DNA of 64,000 nt, from positions 682,001 to 746,000 of the forward strand of contig QYRS01000003.1 of assembly GCA_006503535.1 (NCBI GenBank), given 5' to 3'. Of this stretch, positions 33,028-42,975 are shown piece by piece. A program made the translations under genes and the position numbers. The notes beneath the pieces were generated by a model that saw nothing but the letters and a program-made list of their open reading frames with translations, did no database searches and was not told the DNA's origin. Each line of letters begins with the position of its first letter. Positions within the stretch are counted from its first letter, which is position 1. Source of the DNA: Arthrinium phaeospermum. Its lineage: Eukaryota; Ascomycota; Sordariomycetes; Amphisphaeriales; Apiosporaceae.

Positions 33028-36000
33028 ATGTGAGTCAACCTGGGTTGGTCATGGCGTTCCGGCTGTGTCTTACTCGTTTCCTCTGTTGCAACGTTTTCAT
33101 TTCCTTTTCTGTGAACATGGGTCACTGATTCCGCTTTAGGAAGTTCGGTAAACAAATCCAGAAGCGCCAGCTTGAAGTCCCAGAGTATGCGGCCAGTTTC
33201 GTAAACTACAAGGCACTCAAGAAGGTAAGACGTTGTCGACCACCCCCCTTGTTTTGCTGGCTGTTCCTTCATCTATCAAAGTCTGGTAAACCGAGGAGAA
33301 GCAAGATTGGGCTCGATGTACCAGAATAATACTGATCCACCAGCCCCTAAAACTCCTCCCTCTACCCTGGAAGCCAGCCACTAATAATCGTTTCACAGCT
33401 CATCAAGAAGCTGTCGGCCACACCTAAGCTCGCCGCCCAAAATGACCCCCTCCGCCCTGCCACGCCCATTGACTCGCAGTCAGCTTTGCAGGCGAACAGG
33501 GCCAAGTTCTTTTTCCAGTTGGTATGATGGCTCACATTCTGCTCTATGATGAGCGTCCTTCGGAACCTTGCTGATGCAAGTCAGGAACGAGAATTAGAGA
33601 AGGTCAATGTCTTCTATCTACAGAAAGAAGCCGAGGTAAGCCGGGCGATGCCTGTAGTAGTATCGATGCCAGCTCCACACGATACTTATCCATCTATAGC
33701 TCAAGATCCGCCTGAAAACTTTGTTGGACAAGAAAAGAGTGCTGCAGTCCCGCCAAGGAGTCTCGAGAAGCTCGACAAAATTCGCAACGTTGCAAGAGGG
33801 CTTCCAGCAGTTTGCCAATGACCTTAACAAGCTACAGCAGTTTGTCGAGATCAACGGCACTGCTTTCTCCAAGATCTTGAAGAAATGGGACAAGACATCC
33901 AAATCTAAGACGAAGGAGCTTTACCTTTCTCGGGCCGTGGAGGTACAGCCCTTCTTCAATGCAACCGTCATCAGCGAGCTCTCGGATCAGGCCACGACAA
34001 GTCTGCAGGAGCTTGGGGCCTGGGCAGAGGGCGACAATGTGAGCTTCGAACAACGACCGGAACACATCATCAGCAGCCAGCATCTCCTGGGCACCGACGA
34101 AGGCGATGCAGACTCCTTGCTGCTCGACACTGCCATCTCTGGCAATCTCGATTCTCTGCGAGATTTGCTCAGCAGGATGAGAAGTACAGCGGACTCGACA
34201 CCCGTTGCGGAAATGTCATTGATGGAAAGGGTGACACGTACATTCCTGGCTTCCATACACGAAGCGCCACAGCCATCACTGGAACTCCTGTTGCAGACCG
34301 GCCTCGTCGATATCCAGTCCGAGGACGACATCAACGAACGGAACTGTCTACACCAGGCTACGATCTATGGCAATGGGTTTGTCCTAGGCGTCGGTCTCTC
34401 GGGTAACGTGGCTGTAAACCGAACCGACGTTTACGGCCGTGTCCCACTTCATTACGCGAGCATGCATGGACGGTTGGACATGCTCGATGCTCTCCTCCAA
34501 GGTATGTCTGGGGAAAAGGAGACCAGCCCATGACTTGATGTTTGTTGACTTGGTATTCGCAGCCGACTCGACGACTATTGACTTGATCGACCACGATAAT
34601 TTCACCCCCCTGATCCACGCTATCATACACGGGCATCTGGCATGCGTTGAACGACTCCTGGCGACTTCTTCCCGGTTGGACCCGAAATCGGACACAGATC
34701 ACGCGCCGCTCAATCTCGCCTGCGAGCATGGATCTCTCGAAATTGTTGAACTTCTTCTCCGAAATGGTGCTCAAATCTTGTCCGATGCCGAGGGGTTGTA
34801 TCCGCAGCATCTGGTAGCGCGTTCTGGGCAGACCCCTCAGCTGCTCATGCTCCTGAAGCAGTACGGCGCTGATCTGGACCAAATCGATAAGCTGTACGGA
34901 TGGACGCCTCTAGTGCATGCTGCAAGCGAGGGCAATGTCCCTTGTTTACGGGAGTTGCTCAACATCGGTGCGGATGCGAACATTCTGGACGAGAAGGACC
35001 TACCCGCCATGTATTATGCCGCGTGGGAGGGGCATTTGGAATGCATGCAGCTGCTGTCGCAATTCCTTAACAGCAAGAAGAAAAGCCCGAAAGGCATGCA
35101 GGCGCATCTTGCGCCCATGATAAGTAGCGGGCCGGTGCCTATGTCGCTCGACGTCGATGCCATCCCCGTTCTCGAACTCCCTCCGCCGATCATACCTCTC
35201 CGGCGATACGGCCACAACTTCTTGGACACCAAGACTGTGGTTCAGATCAGCTTCGAACAGCTGAAGGACCAGCCCCTGGTGTTTTTCCAGGACAGCAAAT
35301 ACCCCGCCTCACGTCTCACCATATCATCCAAAGCCTCCGATCTTATTCCCAAGAATATCATCCTCCCATTCCAGGAAGACACGCGGCTGGTGTCCTTCCA
35401 AGTGGAGGATCTCGAAACCTTCTCCCTTGACTTCGATGTCTTCCCCGCCTACGGCGCCAAGGTTATCGCAAAGACTGTGGCATTGCCCAACACATTCCGC
35501 GCGGTGCTGGGCAGGTCTGGTCGATGCTGCCTGCCCCTATTCGACCCGCGACTTCGCGCTATTGGCCAGATCAGCTTCAACACGCAAGTCATAAAACCTT
35601 TCCAGGGGATGCCGCTCGAGATCACCGACTTCGAGACCTACTGGAAAGCTACCAGTCAAGTCGACCGACAGCCTAATACGTTTGTCACGGGGTCCAGTCT
35701 TTCTGGAGATTTCGTGCAGTTGTTTGTTCAGCACACCAGTGATGGCGTACCCGTCCTGTGGCCCAGATGGCATATCAACTGTGGAGGTGTCGAGGTGCCT
35801 GTAGCTCGTCTGTCATATGCGCAATTCGGTACAGTCACCATGCAGAGCCCGAGCAGAGCCCATCAGCCAATGGAGAACATTGCCGATGTGCATCGTATAC
35901 TGGCTTCCGCCGGTGTCTCGTTGCAGGAAGCACTGACACTGCTGCCAAAGGGCATGCATGTCAACCTGCAAATCATGTACCCTTCGGAGGAGGAAGAGCG

Positions 36001-36585
36001 AGGTCTTGGACTGGGCCCAGCTATCGACGTGAACAGTTTCGTGGACGCTATATTGACTGTGGTTTTCGATCATGCTCGATCCCAGCGCGCTCAGGTCCAA
36101 GCCCCTGACGTTGTGCGGTCCGTGGTTTTCAGTTCATACAACCCGACGCTCTGTACGACGCTCAACTGGAAGCAGCCTAACTTCCCCGTCTTCCTCTGCA
36201 ACGATCTGGGACGCGAGGAATCGATGCCCGCGCCGAGCGTCATTGAGACCAGCGGTCGACGAACGTCATCCATTAAGGAGGTGGTCCGGATCGCGCAGAA
36301 CAACAACTTCATGGGCTTGATATGTTGCTCTCGCCTCCTTGTAAGTTATACTGCACCGAAATTTGTTGCGACGATTCATATACTGACGATGCTGTGTAGG
36401 ACATGGTTCCTGCTCTGGTCGATGCCATCAAGTCTAACGGGCTGGCGTTGGTCATTGACAAGTCGACCGAACAGTCCCAAGAGGCGAACCCGCTTGCTGA
36501 TCCGTTCCCGCGCATGCCCAAGGGCGTTGACGGCATCCTTAAGAATAATGGCGTTTTACGTTTTAACGAGTCGATTGACGTGTAG
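33028..36585 (+). CDS. pho81: Pho81/NUC-2, SPX-ankyrin CDK inhibitor of phosphate signalling
   Basis: Pho81 (NUC-2) senses phosphate, through inositol pyrophosphates bound by its SPX domain, and restrains the Pho80-Pho85 cyclin-CDK. Low phosphate thereby frees Pho4/NUC-1. Seven exons: 33028-33029, 33140-33224, 33399-33521, 33585-33635, 33700-34501, 34563-36340, 36400-36585. They give 1008 residues, near the size of NUC-2. The first exon contributes only AT, so the start ATG is completed across a 110-bp intron. This yields MKFGKQIQKRQLEVPEY, the canonical SPX start. SPX helices follow ('YLQKEAELKIRLKTLLDKK', 'INGTAFSKILKKWDKTSK'). About six ankyrin repeats come next ('GRVPLHYASMHGRLDMLDAL', 'GWTPLVHAASEGNVPCLREL'). 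The C-terminal half is a degenerate glycerophosphodiesterase-like domain, as in other Pho81 proteins. Confidence 0.96.
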
Positions 36586-36822
36586 ATATGGATGAAACGC
36601 AACTGCGCCGACGCAGTTGGCAAGGCGAAGATGAAAAGACGATGAAAAGAATAATGATTGCCCTTGCCTAAACCCACACCCCTAGATATTCACTTCAATA
36701 TACCTTGCTTTTAATACGACATGTTGGGTAAACTAGATGTAATACGTGATGGATACTGGGTGTAGAGGTTTTACTTTGTTTATTCTCTTTGGGGGGACGG
36801 TGTATCTTGTAGCTGACATAGT

Positions 36823-37854
36823 CTACATAAAGTCATCCTCCCAGTCCTCAGAACGATCTTGGTTGCTGGACTGTGCCATGTTCTCCTCGGAGAAGATATC
36901 ATCGTAAGCGTGCTCTTTCTGCCACTTCTTCTCGGCTCTCTCCTTCATGATGCGCGCCTCTTCCTTCTTCTATAGATTAGGTATAAGTGGTTAGCACATT
37001 CCAGATTCCCTTCCCATATATCTTTTGTATGCATATTTATATATGTAGGCAAGAAAGGGGAGCTGAAGCGAGAAGAGAAAAAGAAAACGGGTGACTGGGA
37101 GAGGCGCGGGCTGTGTAGACTTACCCTGGCCTGCAGGGCCGAGTTGTCGCGCTTCCGCAGCTCCTTCTGGCGGTCCTCCTTCTCCTGGCGCAGGTCCGGG
37201 TGGCGCTCGACCTTGGTCTTGTTGAGGCGGTTGACGACGGCGTTCTCGCGCTCGGGCACGAGGACGCGCTTGACCTTGCGGGGGTCCTTGAAGCTGACCT
37301 GGCCGACGGCCATGCTGCCGTCCTTCTTGAGGTTCGACCAGGGCGTGTAGATGACGGTCACGTTGTCCTTCTTGTTGCCCTCGATCGAGTTGGCCTTGGT
37401 CAGCTGCGCCAGGTCCATCACCAGCGCCTCCGGGATGGCGTCCCAGGTCTCGCCCTCGCGCAGGCGCAGGTAGATGTGCGCTGAGGAGAGCTTGTCGGCG
37501 TGGAACTAGATGTTTTTAAAGGCAAGATGAGCATTTTACCTTCGTTTTATATGGCATGTAGGTGCCAAGAAGTGCATATTTCATACCCTGTAAGTACAGG
37601 TTAGTACATTTGATTTATGAGAGGAGTTTAGAGGGACACAACATACCAGACGTCTTCCTCCCAGCCATGCTTGATCAGCTCCTCATCTGCATACACAATT
37701 GTCAATTAATCCGCTGCTATAATAAGTCGCCTTATAAGGGCTGAGTGAGTTGAGTGAGGGGCATGGACTGTGCTCACTTACTCTCGAATTTGTCCTTGCC
37801 GACGTAGACGTATGCCGCCGGGGTGACAGCAGCCGACGTGTAATAGTAAACCAT
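36823..37854 (-). CDS. CCDC25-like protein (NFACT-R/DUF814 fold)
   Basis: This is a homologue of animal CCDC25, which has an NFACT-R (DUF814) domain; the fungal role is unknown. The exons are 37782-37854, 37647-37686, a single base at 37587, 37125-37505 and 36823-36969, giving 213 residues. 'YYYTSAAVTPAAYVYVGKDK' starts the domain. 'FENEELIKHGWEEDVWFHAD' and 'KLSSAHIYLRLREGE' follow, then 'LTKANSIEGNKKDNVTVIYT', 'PWSNLKKDGSMAVGQVSF' and 'NRLNKTKVERHPDL', all close to CCDC25. A lysine/glutamate coiled coil and an acidic end (EDWEDDFM) finish the protein. The Trp codon before 'FHADK' needs TG from one exon and G from another. The only suitable G is at 37587, between a CTAAC/CAG acceptor and a GTATGA donor. 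It shares a 444-bp divergent promoter with the uL3m gene. Confidence 0.9.
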
Positions 37855-38298
37855 TTTATCGGAAGGCGCGAGGCGACTTGATCTGGAGAGCCGGTCTGAA
37901 TCTGGAAACTGGCAAAATTGAAGGATCCCGACGCGAAGCCGGTGAGAAAAGTTGCTCTTTGGGTGAGGCTTTGGGAGAGCTGCCTGATAAGTGCGTTAAT
38001 GGTCAACTTGGCCCGCCGTAAAATTTCCTGGGGGAGCTGGCAGCTGCGACCCGCCCGATTTTTTTCCAACCTGCGGTTTGACCTCCAACCCCAGCGACCA
38101 CAAGGCTCCAGCTCCAGCCAGACGACGACACCACCAATTCGGCAAGGGAGGAAACTGGACGGGAAATGCAGCTATAAGGCCACGACGAAACCAATTGACG
38201 AATAAACGAGTGGGAAAAGACTCGTCCCGACCCTAGTCTCGAAAGCACGAGAACAAATACTACTACCCCCCGCCACAACCAGCAAAACCCCAGCGACA
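37855..38298. promoter_or_regulatory. Bidirectional promoter of the CCDC25-like and uL3m genes
   Basis: This 444-bp interval separates two divergent start codons. The uL3m side is rich in CCA/CGA and A-rich leader sequence. No other element can be named with confidence. Confidence 0.55.
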
Positions 38299-39387
38299 AT
38301 GGCACCACGACTGCCAGCCGGCTGGGCGGCCAGCCTGTCGTCGCCCTCGACCAACGTCCTCACCACCCGCATCCTCCTCACAGAACGCCACGCCCTGCTG
38401 CCGCGGACGGCCAAGCGCGGCGTCAAGTACGGCTGGTCGACGCTGCCCTCGCGCTCGCGCCCGGCCCGCTTCAACCAGGTGAACTCGGGCCTGCCGGCGC
38501 CGACGGCGGGTCCCGCGGCGGCCCTGAAGCGGAAGGAGGCGACGACGCCGCTGCGCACGGGCGTGCTGGCGACCAAGAAGGGCGTCTCGGCCATGTTCGT
38601 GGGCGGGCTCCGGACCCCCTGCACCATCCTGCAGATGGAGCAGGTCGAGGTGGTGGCGGCCAAGACGCGGGCCAAGAACGGCTACTGGGCGGTGCAGCTG
38701 GGCCTGGGCCACAAGAACGCCGGCAACGTGACGGCGCCGCTGCTGGGCTACTACGAGGCCAAGGGCGTGGCGCCCAAGCGGCACCTGTCCGAGTTCAAGG
38801 TGCGGACCGAGGAGGGTCTCCTGCCTGTCGGCGTGCAGCTGCAGCCGGACTGGTTCAAGCTGGGCCAGTTTGTGGACGCGCGGTCCAACAGCCGCGGTAT
38901 GGGCTTCGCCGGTGGTATGAAGCGCCACGGCTTCGCGGGTCAGGAGGCCTCGCACGGTAACTCCAAGAACCACCGCACCATCGGTACCACGGGTCCCTCG
39001 CAGGGCGGCGGTTCCCGTGTGCACCCGGGCAAGAAGATGCCGGGGCGCATGGGCAACGAGCGCGTGACGATCCAGAACCTGCGCGTCCTCAAGGTCGACA
39101 ACGAGATGGGCATCGTCGTCGTCTCGGGCCACGTGGCGGGCCCCAAGGGCTGCGTCGTCAAGATCAGCGACGCCATCAAGAAGGACCCCCCGGCCCAGAC
39201 CTTCATCGACAAGGCCCGGAGGATCCTGTTGGAGCGGAACCCCGAGGCCGAGGCCAACCTGGAGCAGGCTCGCTTAAGGCATCTGGAGCTCAAGGAGGCG
39301 AGAAAGGAGGGTTCGATAGGGGAGGCTATGGCGGCCACTACGGCTGCGGCTACAACGGTGGCGGCGACTGAGAGTGCAACTGCTTAA
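38299..39387 (+). CDS. mrpl9: Mitochondrial large-subunit ribosomal protein uL3m
   Basis: This is an intronless gene of 362 residues for the mitochondrial uL3 protein (MRPL9 in yeast), placed near the peptidyl-transferase region of the mitoribosome. The N-terminus (MAPRLPAGWAASL...TTRILLTERHALLPRTAKRG) is basic and hydroxylated, as expected of a matrix presequence. The uL3 domain is clear: 'TGVLATKKGVSAMFVGGLRT', 'PCTILQMEQVEVVAAKT', 'YWAVQLGLGHKNAGNVTAPL', 'KRHGFAGQEASHGNSKNHRT', 'GRMGNERVTIQNLRVLKVD' and 'VVSGHVAGPKGCVVKISDA'. The H-G-F-x-G and 'PG-MGNE-VT-QNL-V' patterns are diagnostic. The last 20 residues are an Ala/Thr-rich tail with no family counterpart that I recall. The third-position GC content is very high, in line with strong expression. 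Confidence 0.97.
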   Translation: MAPRLPAGWAASLSSPSTNVLTTRILLTERHALLPRTAKRGVKYGWSTLPSRSRPARFNQVNSGLPAPTAGPAAALKRKEATTPLRTGVLATKKGVSAMFVGGLRTPCTILQMEQVEVVAAKTRAKNGYWAVQLGLGHKNAGNVTAPLLGYYEAKGVAPKRHLSEFKVRTEEGLLPVGVQLQPDWFKLGQFVDARSNSRGMGFAGGMKRHGFAGQEASHGNSKNHRTIGTTGPSQGGGSRVHPGKKMPGRMGNERVTIQNLRVLKVDNEMGIVVVSGHVAGPKGCVVKISDAIKKDPPAQTFIDKARRILLERNPEAEANLEQARLRHLELKEARKEGSIGEAMAATTAAATTVAATESATA

Positions 39388-39712
39388 TTTAGACCAAGTG
39401 GGCAGGGAAGAAGACATGTCAAAATATGGGAATGTCTGTTTGTATTATATACATGTTGTACACATAACCAGGACGCCCTAAGATACGGGACTGACTGTAT
39501 GCATCGTCATAGAGACCCCTTTCGTCTGCCTCCCTGTATATGAATCATTGATCAACTCCCGCCGGCCATCCTGCTTCGCGTCCAGACGTGACTTTGCATT
39601 ATGATATCTGCATATATACCCCCGACTTCATATTTATACAATTTTTATTTCTTATTGTCTCTGGCCCGCTCACTCAGGCTATCGACTTTGCAACGTTGAC
39701 ATGCACCACAGC
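39388..39712. other. Convergent 3' intergenic region of the uL3m and coa1 genes
   Basis: This is 325 bp, A/T-rich, with no coding character. It presumably holds both 3' UTRs. Confidence 0.5.
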
Positions 39713-40486
39713 CTATTTAAGCTGCTGCCGGAACCCCCTCGTGGCCTCCTCGCGCTCCTCCTCGGTCATGGGCGTGCCGACGAGGCCCTTGAAGGGGTCG
39801 TCGCCGTCGAGCAGGTCGACGGTGCGGCCGTCGGGGAACTCGAGGCTCCACTCGGTGGTCTCGAACATGGCCTTGGCGCCGGGGCGGAAGCTGGCGAAGC
39901 GCATGACGGCCTCGTCGCAGCGCGTGCCTTTGACCTTGAAGGAGATGTCGACGCGGCCCTGCAGCTGGTTCATGGTGCCCGAGATCCACGGGATCTGGTG
40001 CTTGAAGTAGACCTCGTCGCCCAGCAGCTCCCGGGCCTTCGGGGAGGTGCGCAGGGCGTACAGCGTCGAGGCCACGACGGGGCTCGAGGACTTTTGGTAG
40101 TTGAAGATGGCTAGCGAGGATATGGTGATGAGGACGACGAAGATGGGGAAGCTGCGGCCCCAGCGGAAGGTGTAGTCGTCGACGTCTGTGTGTGGGCAGG
40201 TGATGTTAGTGGGTAGGTAGTTCATGCGGTTCTATTCGGCCGCCTCTGCGGTTCAGGTGAAAGAAAGAACAAGGCCGAGGTGGGTAGACGTACGGGGTAG
40301 TTCGCGATCACCTCGCCGCTCCATCAGGGGACCATCGCCGGGTTTCGGCGCCCGGGTCAGGGTCCGGCGCTGTATTATCGATGTAGGGAAGCGGGATGTC
40401 GCGGAGGCGGCGGTTGTGTTTGTGGTAGTTGACGGGTTGCGCAGAGCGAGCTGCAGCGCGCGCCGGCGCACGGTTCTGGAGAACAT
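39713..40486 (-). CDS. coa1: Coa1, cytochrome c oxidase assembly factor
   Basis: Coa1 is a single-span inner-membrane protein that links early Cox1 maturation (with Shy1 and Mss51) to later assembly of complex IV. It is related in fold to Tim21. Two exons (40294-40486 and 39713-40185) around a 108-bp intron join in frame to 221 residues. The start MFSRTVRRRALQLALRNP is a basic matrix presequence. Next is 'RAPKPGDGPLMERRGDRELP', a segment shared by fungal Coa1 proteins, then 'FRWGRSFPIFVVLITISSLA', whose hydrophobic part is the membrane span. The intermembrane-space domain has 'NYQKSSSPVVASTLYALRTS', 'KARELLGDEV', 'IPWISGTMNQLQGRVDISFK' and 'VEWSLE'-type sequence (TEWSLEFPDGRTVDLLDG). It diverges from the next gene over 546 bp. 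Confidence 0.93.
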
Positions 40487-41032
40487 GTTTGTTGCGCAAT
40501 TCCTGTATCTTCCAATTCCAAGCAGTATAGAGTCGTCGAGGCTTCAAGTCGGATTTAACTTATTCAATTGGGCTGGAGCTCTGCTCTCGATCATCATATC
40601 ATCCCACTTTGGTAAGCTCTCCAAAGAAACGGTTCGATTGTCGGAGGGTCGGCCTTACTGATCGGCCGGGCCTTCGTACAGTTTGAACAATTCCAGCAGG
40701 GGTAGCTTCTGTCGTCACTGTAAGACCCTGGAAACGGACCCCGCTACGTCACTAGCAGCGCCCGCCTGCAGGCAGCTCGTAGCTTGCAGCTCTATTTGTT
40801 TGTCCTGGATTCAAGACTCTACCTGGCAATCACCTCTAATATCCAAACATTGCATCATCCTTTGGCTGTGCATAAGTCAACGACACCGTATCGGCTTCCG
40901 GAAACCTACAGAAGTACGAAATCTCGCACTAGGTTATCTGTATCTGGTCAAGAAACTCAACTCTTCTCTTGCGACAAACACCATCACTCCGAACCATCAT
41001 CCACAAACCCGTACAACAGCCAGTCATCAAAG
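40487..41032. promoter_or_regulatory. Bidirectional promoter of coa1 and the four-helix membrane protein
   Basis: This is a 546-bp divergent intergenic interval. The last 80 bp before 41033 are an A/C-rich leader. Both flanking genes must be driven from here. No element is assigned. Confidence 0.5.
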
Positions 41033-41698
41033 ATGAACCGAACAGCCGCCGCCGCGCGTCTGCGCCGCACGCTCTCCTACCCGGCCGACGAAGACACGCT
41101 CGCGCACGACGAGCTGCTGGCGCAGGAGGCCCTCGACGAGCAGGAGCAGGAGGAGCTGATCGAGTCGCTGGCGGCCCAGAACCGCGCGCGCAACAGTCAG
41201 TTCCGGCTGTTCCTGCTGGCCCTGCCGATCCTCTCGACGGTGCCCTACCTCCTCAGCCTGGTCCAGCCGGGCAGGCTGAACACGCTGGTCGCGATGCTGG
41301 CGCTGACGTCGCTCGGGAGCACGGCCTGGATGCTGCACGCGCTGCCGCCGGGCGAGACGGGCGTGCCGGCGCTGGACCGGTGGGTCAAGGGGGTTTCGGG
41401 CCAGCAGAAAGACGGGGGTGCGAGAGGGGGAAGGTCGGCGTCGGCGATGCTGGATGTGATGCAGCGGAAGTCGCCCCTCGAGGTCTACATGCCGTACTTG
41501 AACGCGGGGCTGTGCGGTGTGCTGGTGATGACGGGTCTTGTTTCTAAGGACCATGGGCCGCAGCAGTGGGGGCACGTCGGTTTGGGGAACTTGCCGGCCG
41601 TAGTGTATGCGGTGGTCTTGCTGGCCAAGATGGTGATGGGGAGCGTCGATCCCGAAGGAGAGTTGGGTGCGCTGAAGTATAACTACAAGGGTGCATAG
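41033..41698 (+). CDS. Conserved fungal four-helix membrane protein, function unknown
   Basis: This is an intronless frame of 221 residues starting at AAGATGAACCG. I recall similar fungal proteins annotated only as hypothetical. They share the start (MNRTAAAARLRRTLSYP), the 'LIESLAAQN' helix before the first span, and the 'LGALKYNYKGA' end. Four hydrophobic segments are visible: 'FRLFLLALPILSTVPYLLSL' (about residue 62-81), 'TLVAMLALTSLGSTAWML' (about 88-105), 'YLNAGLCGVLVMTGLV' (about 158-173) and 'LPAVVYAVVLLAKMVMG' (about 189-205). The N-terminus is acidic and glutamate-rich. No enzymatic motif is seen. Sharing a promoter with coa1 would fit a membrane role in mitochondria, but the N-terminus is not a typical presequence. 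Confidence 0.8.
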   Translation: MNRTAAAARLRRTLSYPADEDTLAHDELLAQEALDEQEQEELIESLAAQNRARNSQFRLFLLALPILSTVPYLLSLVQPGRLNTLVAMLALTSLGSTAWMLHALPPGETGVPALDRWVKGVSGQQKDGGARGGRSASAMLDVMQRKSPLEVYMPYLNAGLCGVLVMTGLVSKDHGPQQWGHVGLGNLPAVVYAVVLLAKMVMGSVDPEGELGALKYNYKGA

Positions 41699-42300
41699 GC
41701 TATCTTTGTATGTGTGTCGCACGAGAGGTAGCCGGGGAAACGAGACCATGGTTATTACGAAAACTACGAAATATCAAGATAGTCGTGAAAACAAGCATTG
41801 GGACCTTTTGATTAGTTGTAGCCTTCCGGGACGTTGTGTGATGTCAAAAACTCTTGAAAGCTATTAAAGTGACCAGCACCGGGATATGCGTTCAAGCGTT
41901 GTATAAGAGGAGCGAGCCCCTCAGTTCCATCATGAGAAGTGCTTCAGCAAGAAAGCCATGGACCAAAAATTATGAGATAGCCAGTGCAAAATTAGAAAAG
42001 GGTCGCAAAATACATGCAATCAGGCCTTGGGTTGCAATTGCTGCAACGATTGCAACAACAGACTGCCAATGTTGATGCACCGTTTGGAAAGCGAGAGTCG
42101 CTGAGGGTTTCTTATTATTCATCGCTTGATCAGGAAGTGGCGACCCTCTCAATTCACGCTTCAGACAAACACCAAAAACCAACATCACCACCACTCTTCA
42201 ACTACGCAGGTAAAATTTACTCACCTGGATGATTTCGCATATTATAGAATCAGCCACCTGACTCGATTACCTTACCCAGAAGAAAACTTCATTATTCGCC
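41699..42300. other. Intergenic, promoter of the PITH gene in its right half
   Basis: This is 0.6 kb between two genes on the same strand, A/T-rich on the right with a leader reaching to the ATG at 42301. No gene is recognised. Confidence 0.5.
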
Positions 42301-42975
42301 ATGTCTCACCAGTGCCACGATGAGCACGACCACAGCGGCCACGGCCACGACGAGCACGACCACTCGGACGACATCACGCCCGCCCTGCAGCACAGCCTGT
42401 ACCAGCACATCGACTTCGACGGCGTGCAGACGCTGAACGAGGAGACGACGGGTTCGGGCAAGGCGGTCCTGAAGAAGACGTGGGCCGAGCGGCTCGAGGT
42501 CGAGCCCGAGGTCGCCAGCGACGCCGACGAGCAGCTCATCGTCCAGGTGCCCTTCACGGGCCAGGTCAAGCTGCACTCCGTCCTTCTGCGCACCTCGCCG
42601 TCGGACAGCGCGCCCCGCACGCTCAAGCTCTTCATCAACCGCGACGACGTCGACTTCGACGCCGCGGCCGACCTGCCCCCCACCCAGGTTCTGGAGCTGA
42701 GCCAGACGGGCGACGTGCAGGAGCTGCCCGTCAAGCGCGCCCTCTTCGGCAAGGTCACGCGCCTCGCGCTCTTCTTCGAGGACAACTTTGGGGACGGCGA
42801 CGAGGACGTCACGCGGTTCAGCTACCTCGGGTTCAAGGGCGAGTGGATGGCGCTCGGCCGGGCGCCGGCGCAGATCCTCTACGAGGCGGCGCCGAACCCC
42901 AACGACCACGCCCTCAAAGGCACGAGCTCCAATGCTATGGGAAGCGGTATTGGAGGACGGGGACCTGGGGTGTAG
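42301..42975 (+). CDS. PITH-domain protein (PITHD1/thioredoxin-like C-terminal domain)
   Basis: This is an intronless frame of 224 residues. The PITH domain, named for its interaction with the proteasome, is also the C-terminal half of TXNL1 and makes up nearly all of animal PITHD1. Diagnostic segments are 'SLYQHIDFDGVQTLNEE', 'DEQLIVQVPFTGQVKLHSVL' and 'PRTLKLFINRDDVDFDAA'. They are followed by 'TQVLELSQTGDVQELPVKRA', 'LALFFEDNFGDGDEDVTRFS' and 'YLGFKGEWM'. The last pattern (FF--N-G-EDVT---YLGFKGEW) is typical. The first 24 residues are unusually rich in histidine and aspartate (HDEHDHSGHGHDEHDH), a composition seen in metal-binding tails. The function in fungi is not established; a proteasome-related role is inferred from the domain. 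Confidence 0.95.
   Translation: MSHQCHDEHDHSGHGHDEHDHSDDITPALQHSLYQHIDFDGVQTLNEETTGSGKAVLKKTWAERLEVEPEVASDADEQLIVQVPFTGQVKLHSVLLRTSPSDSAPRTLKLFINRDDVDFDAAADLPPTQVLELSQTGDVQELPVKRALFGKVTRLALFFEDNFGDGDEDVTRFSYLGFKGEWMALGRAPAQILYEAAPNPNDHALKGTSSNAMGSGIGGRGPGV

Noticed and set aside
38263..39132. 289-codon frame antisense to the uL3m gene
   Set aside because: It results from the very GC-rich third positions of the uL3m gene. The uL3m reading is unambiguous.
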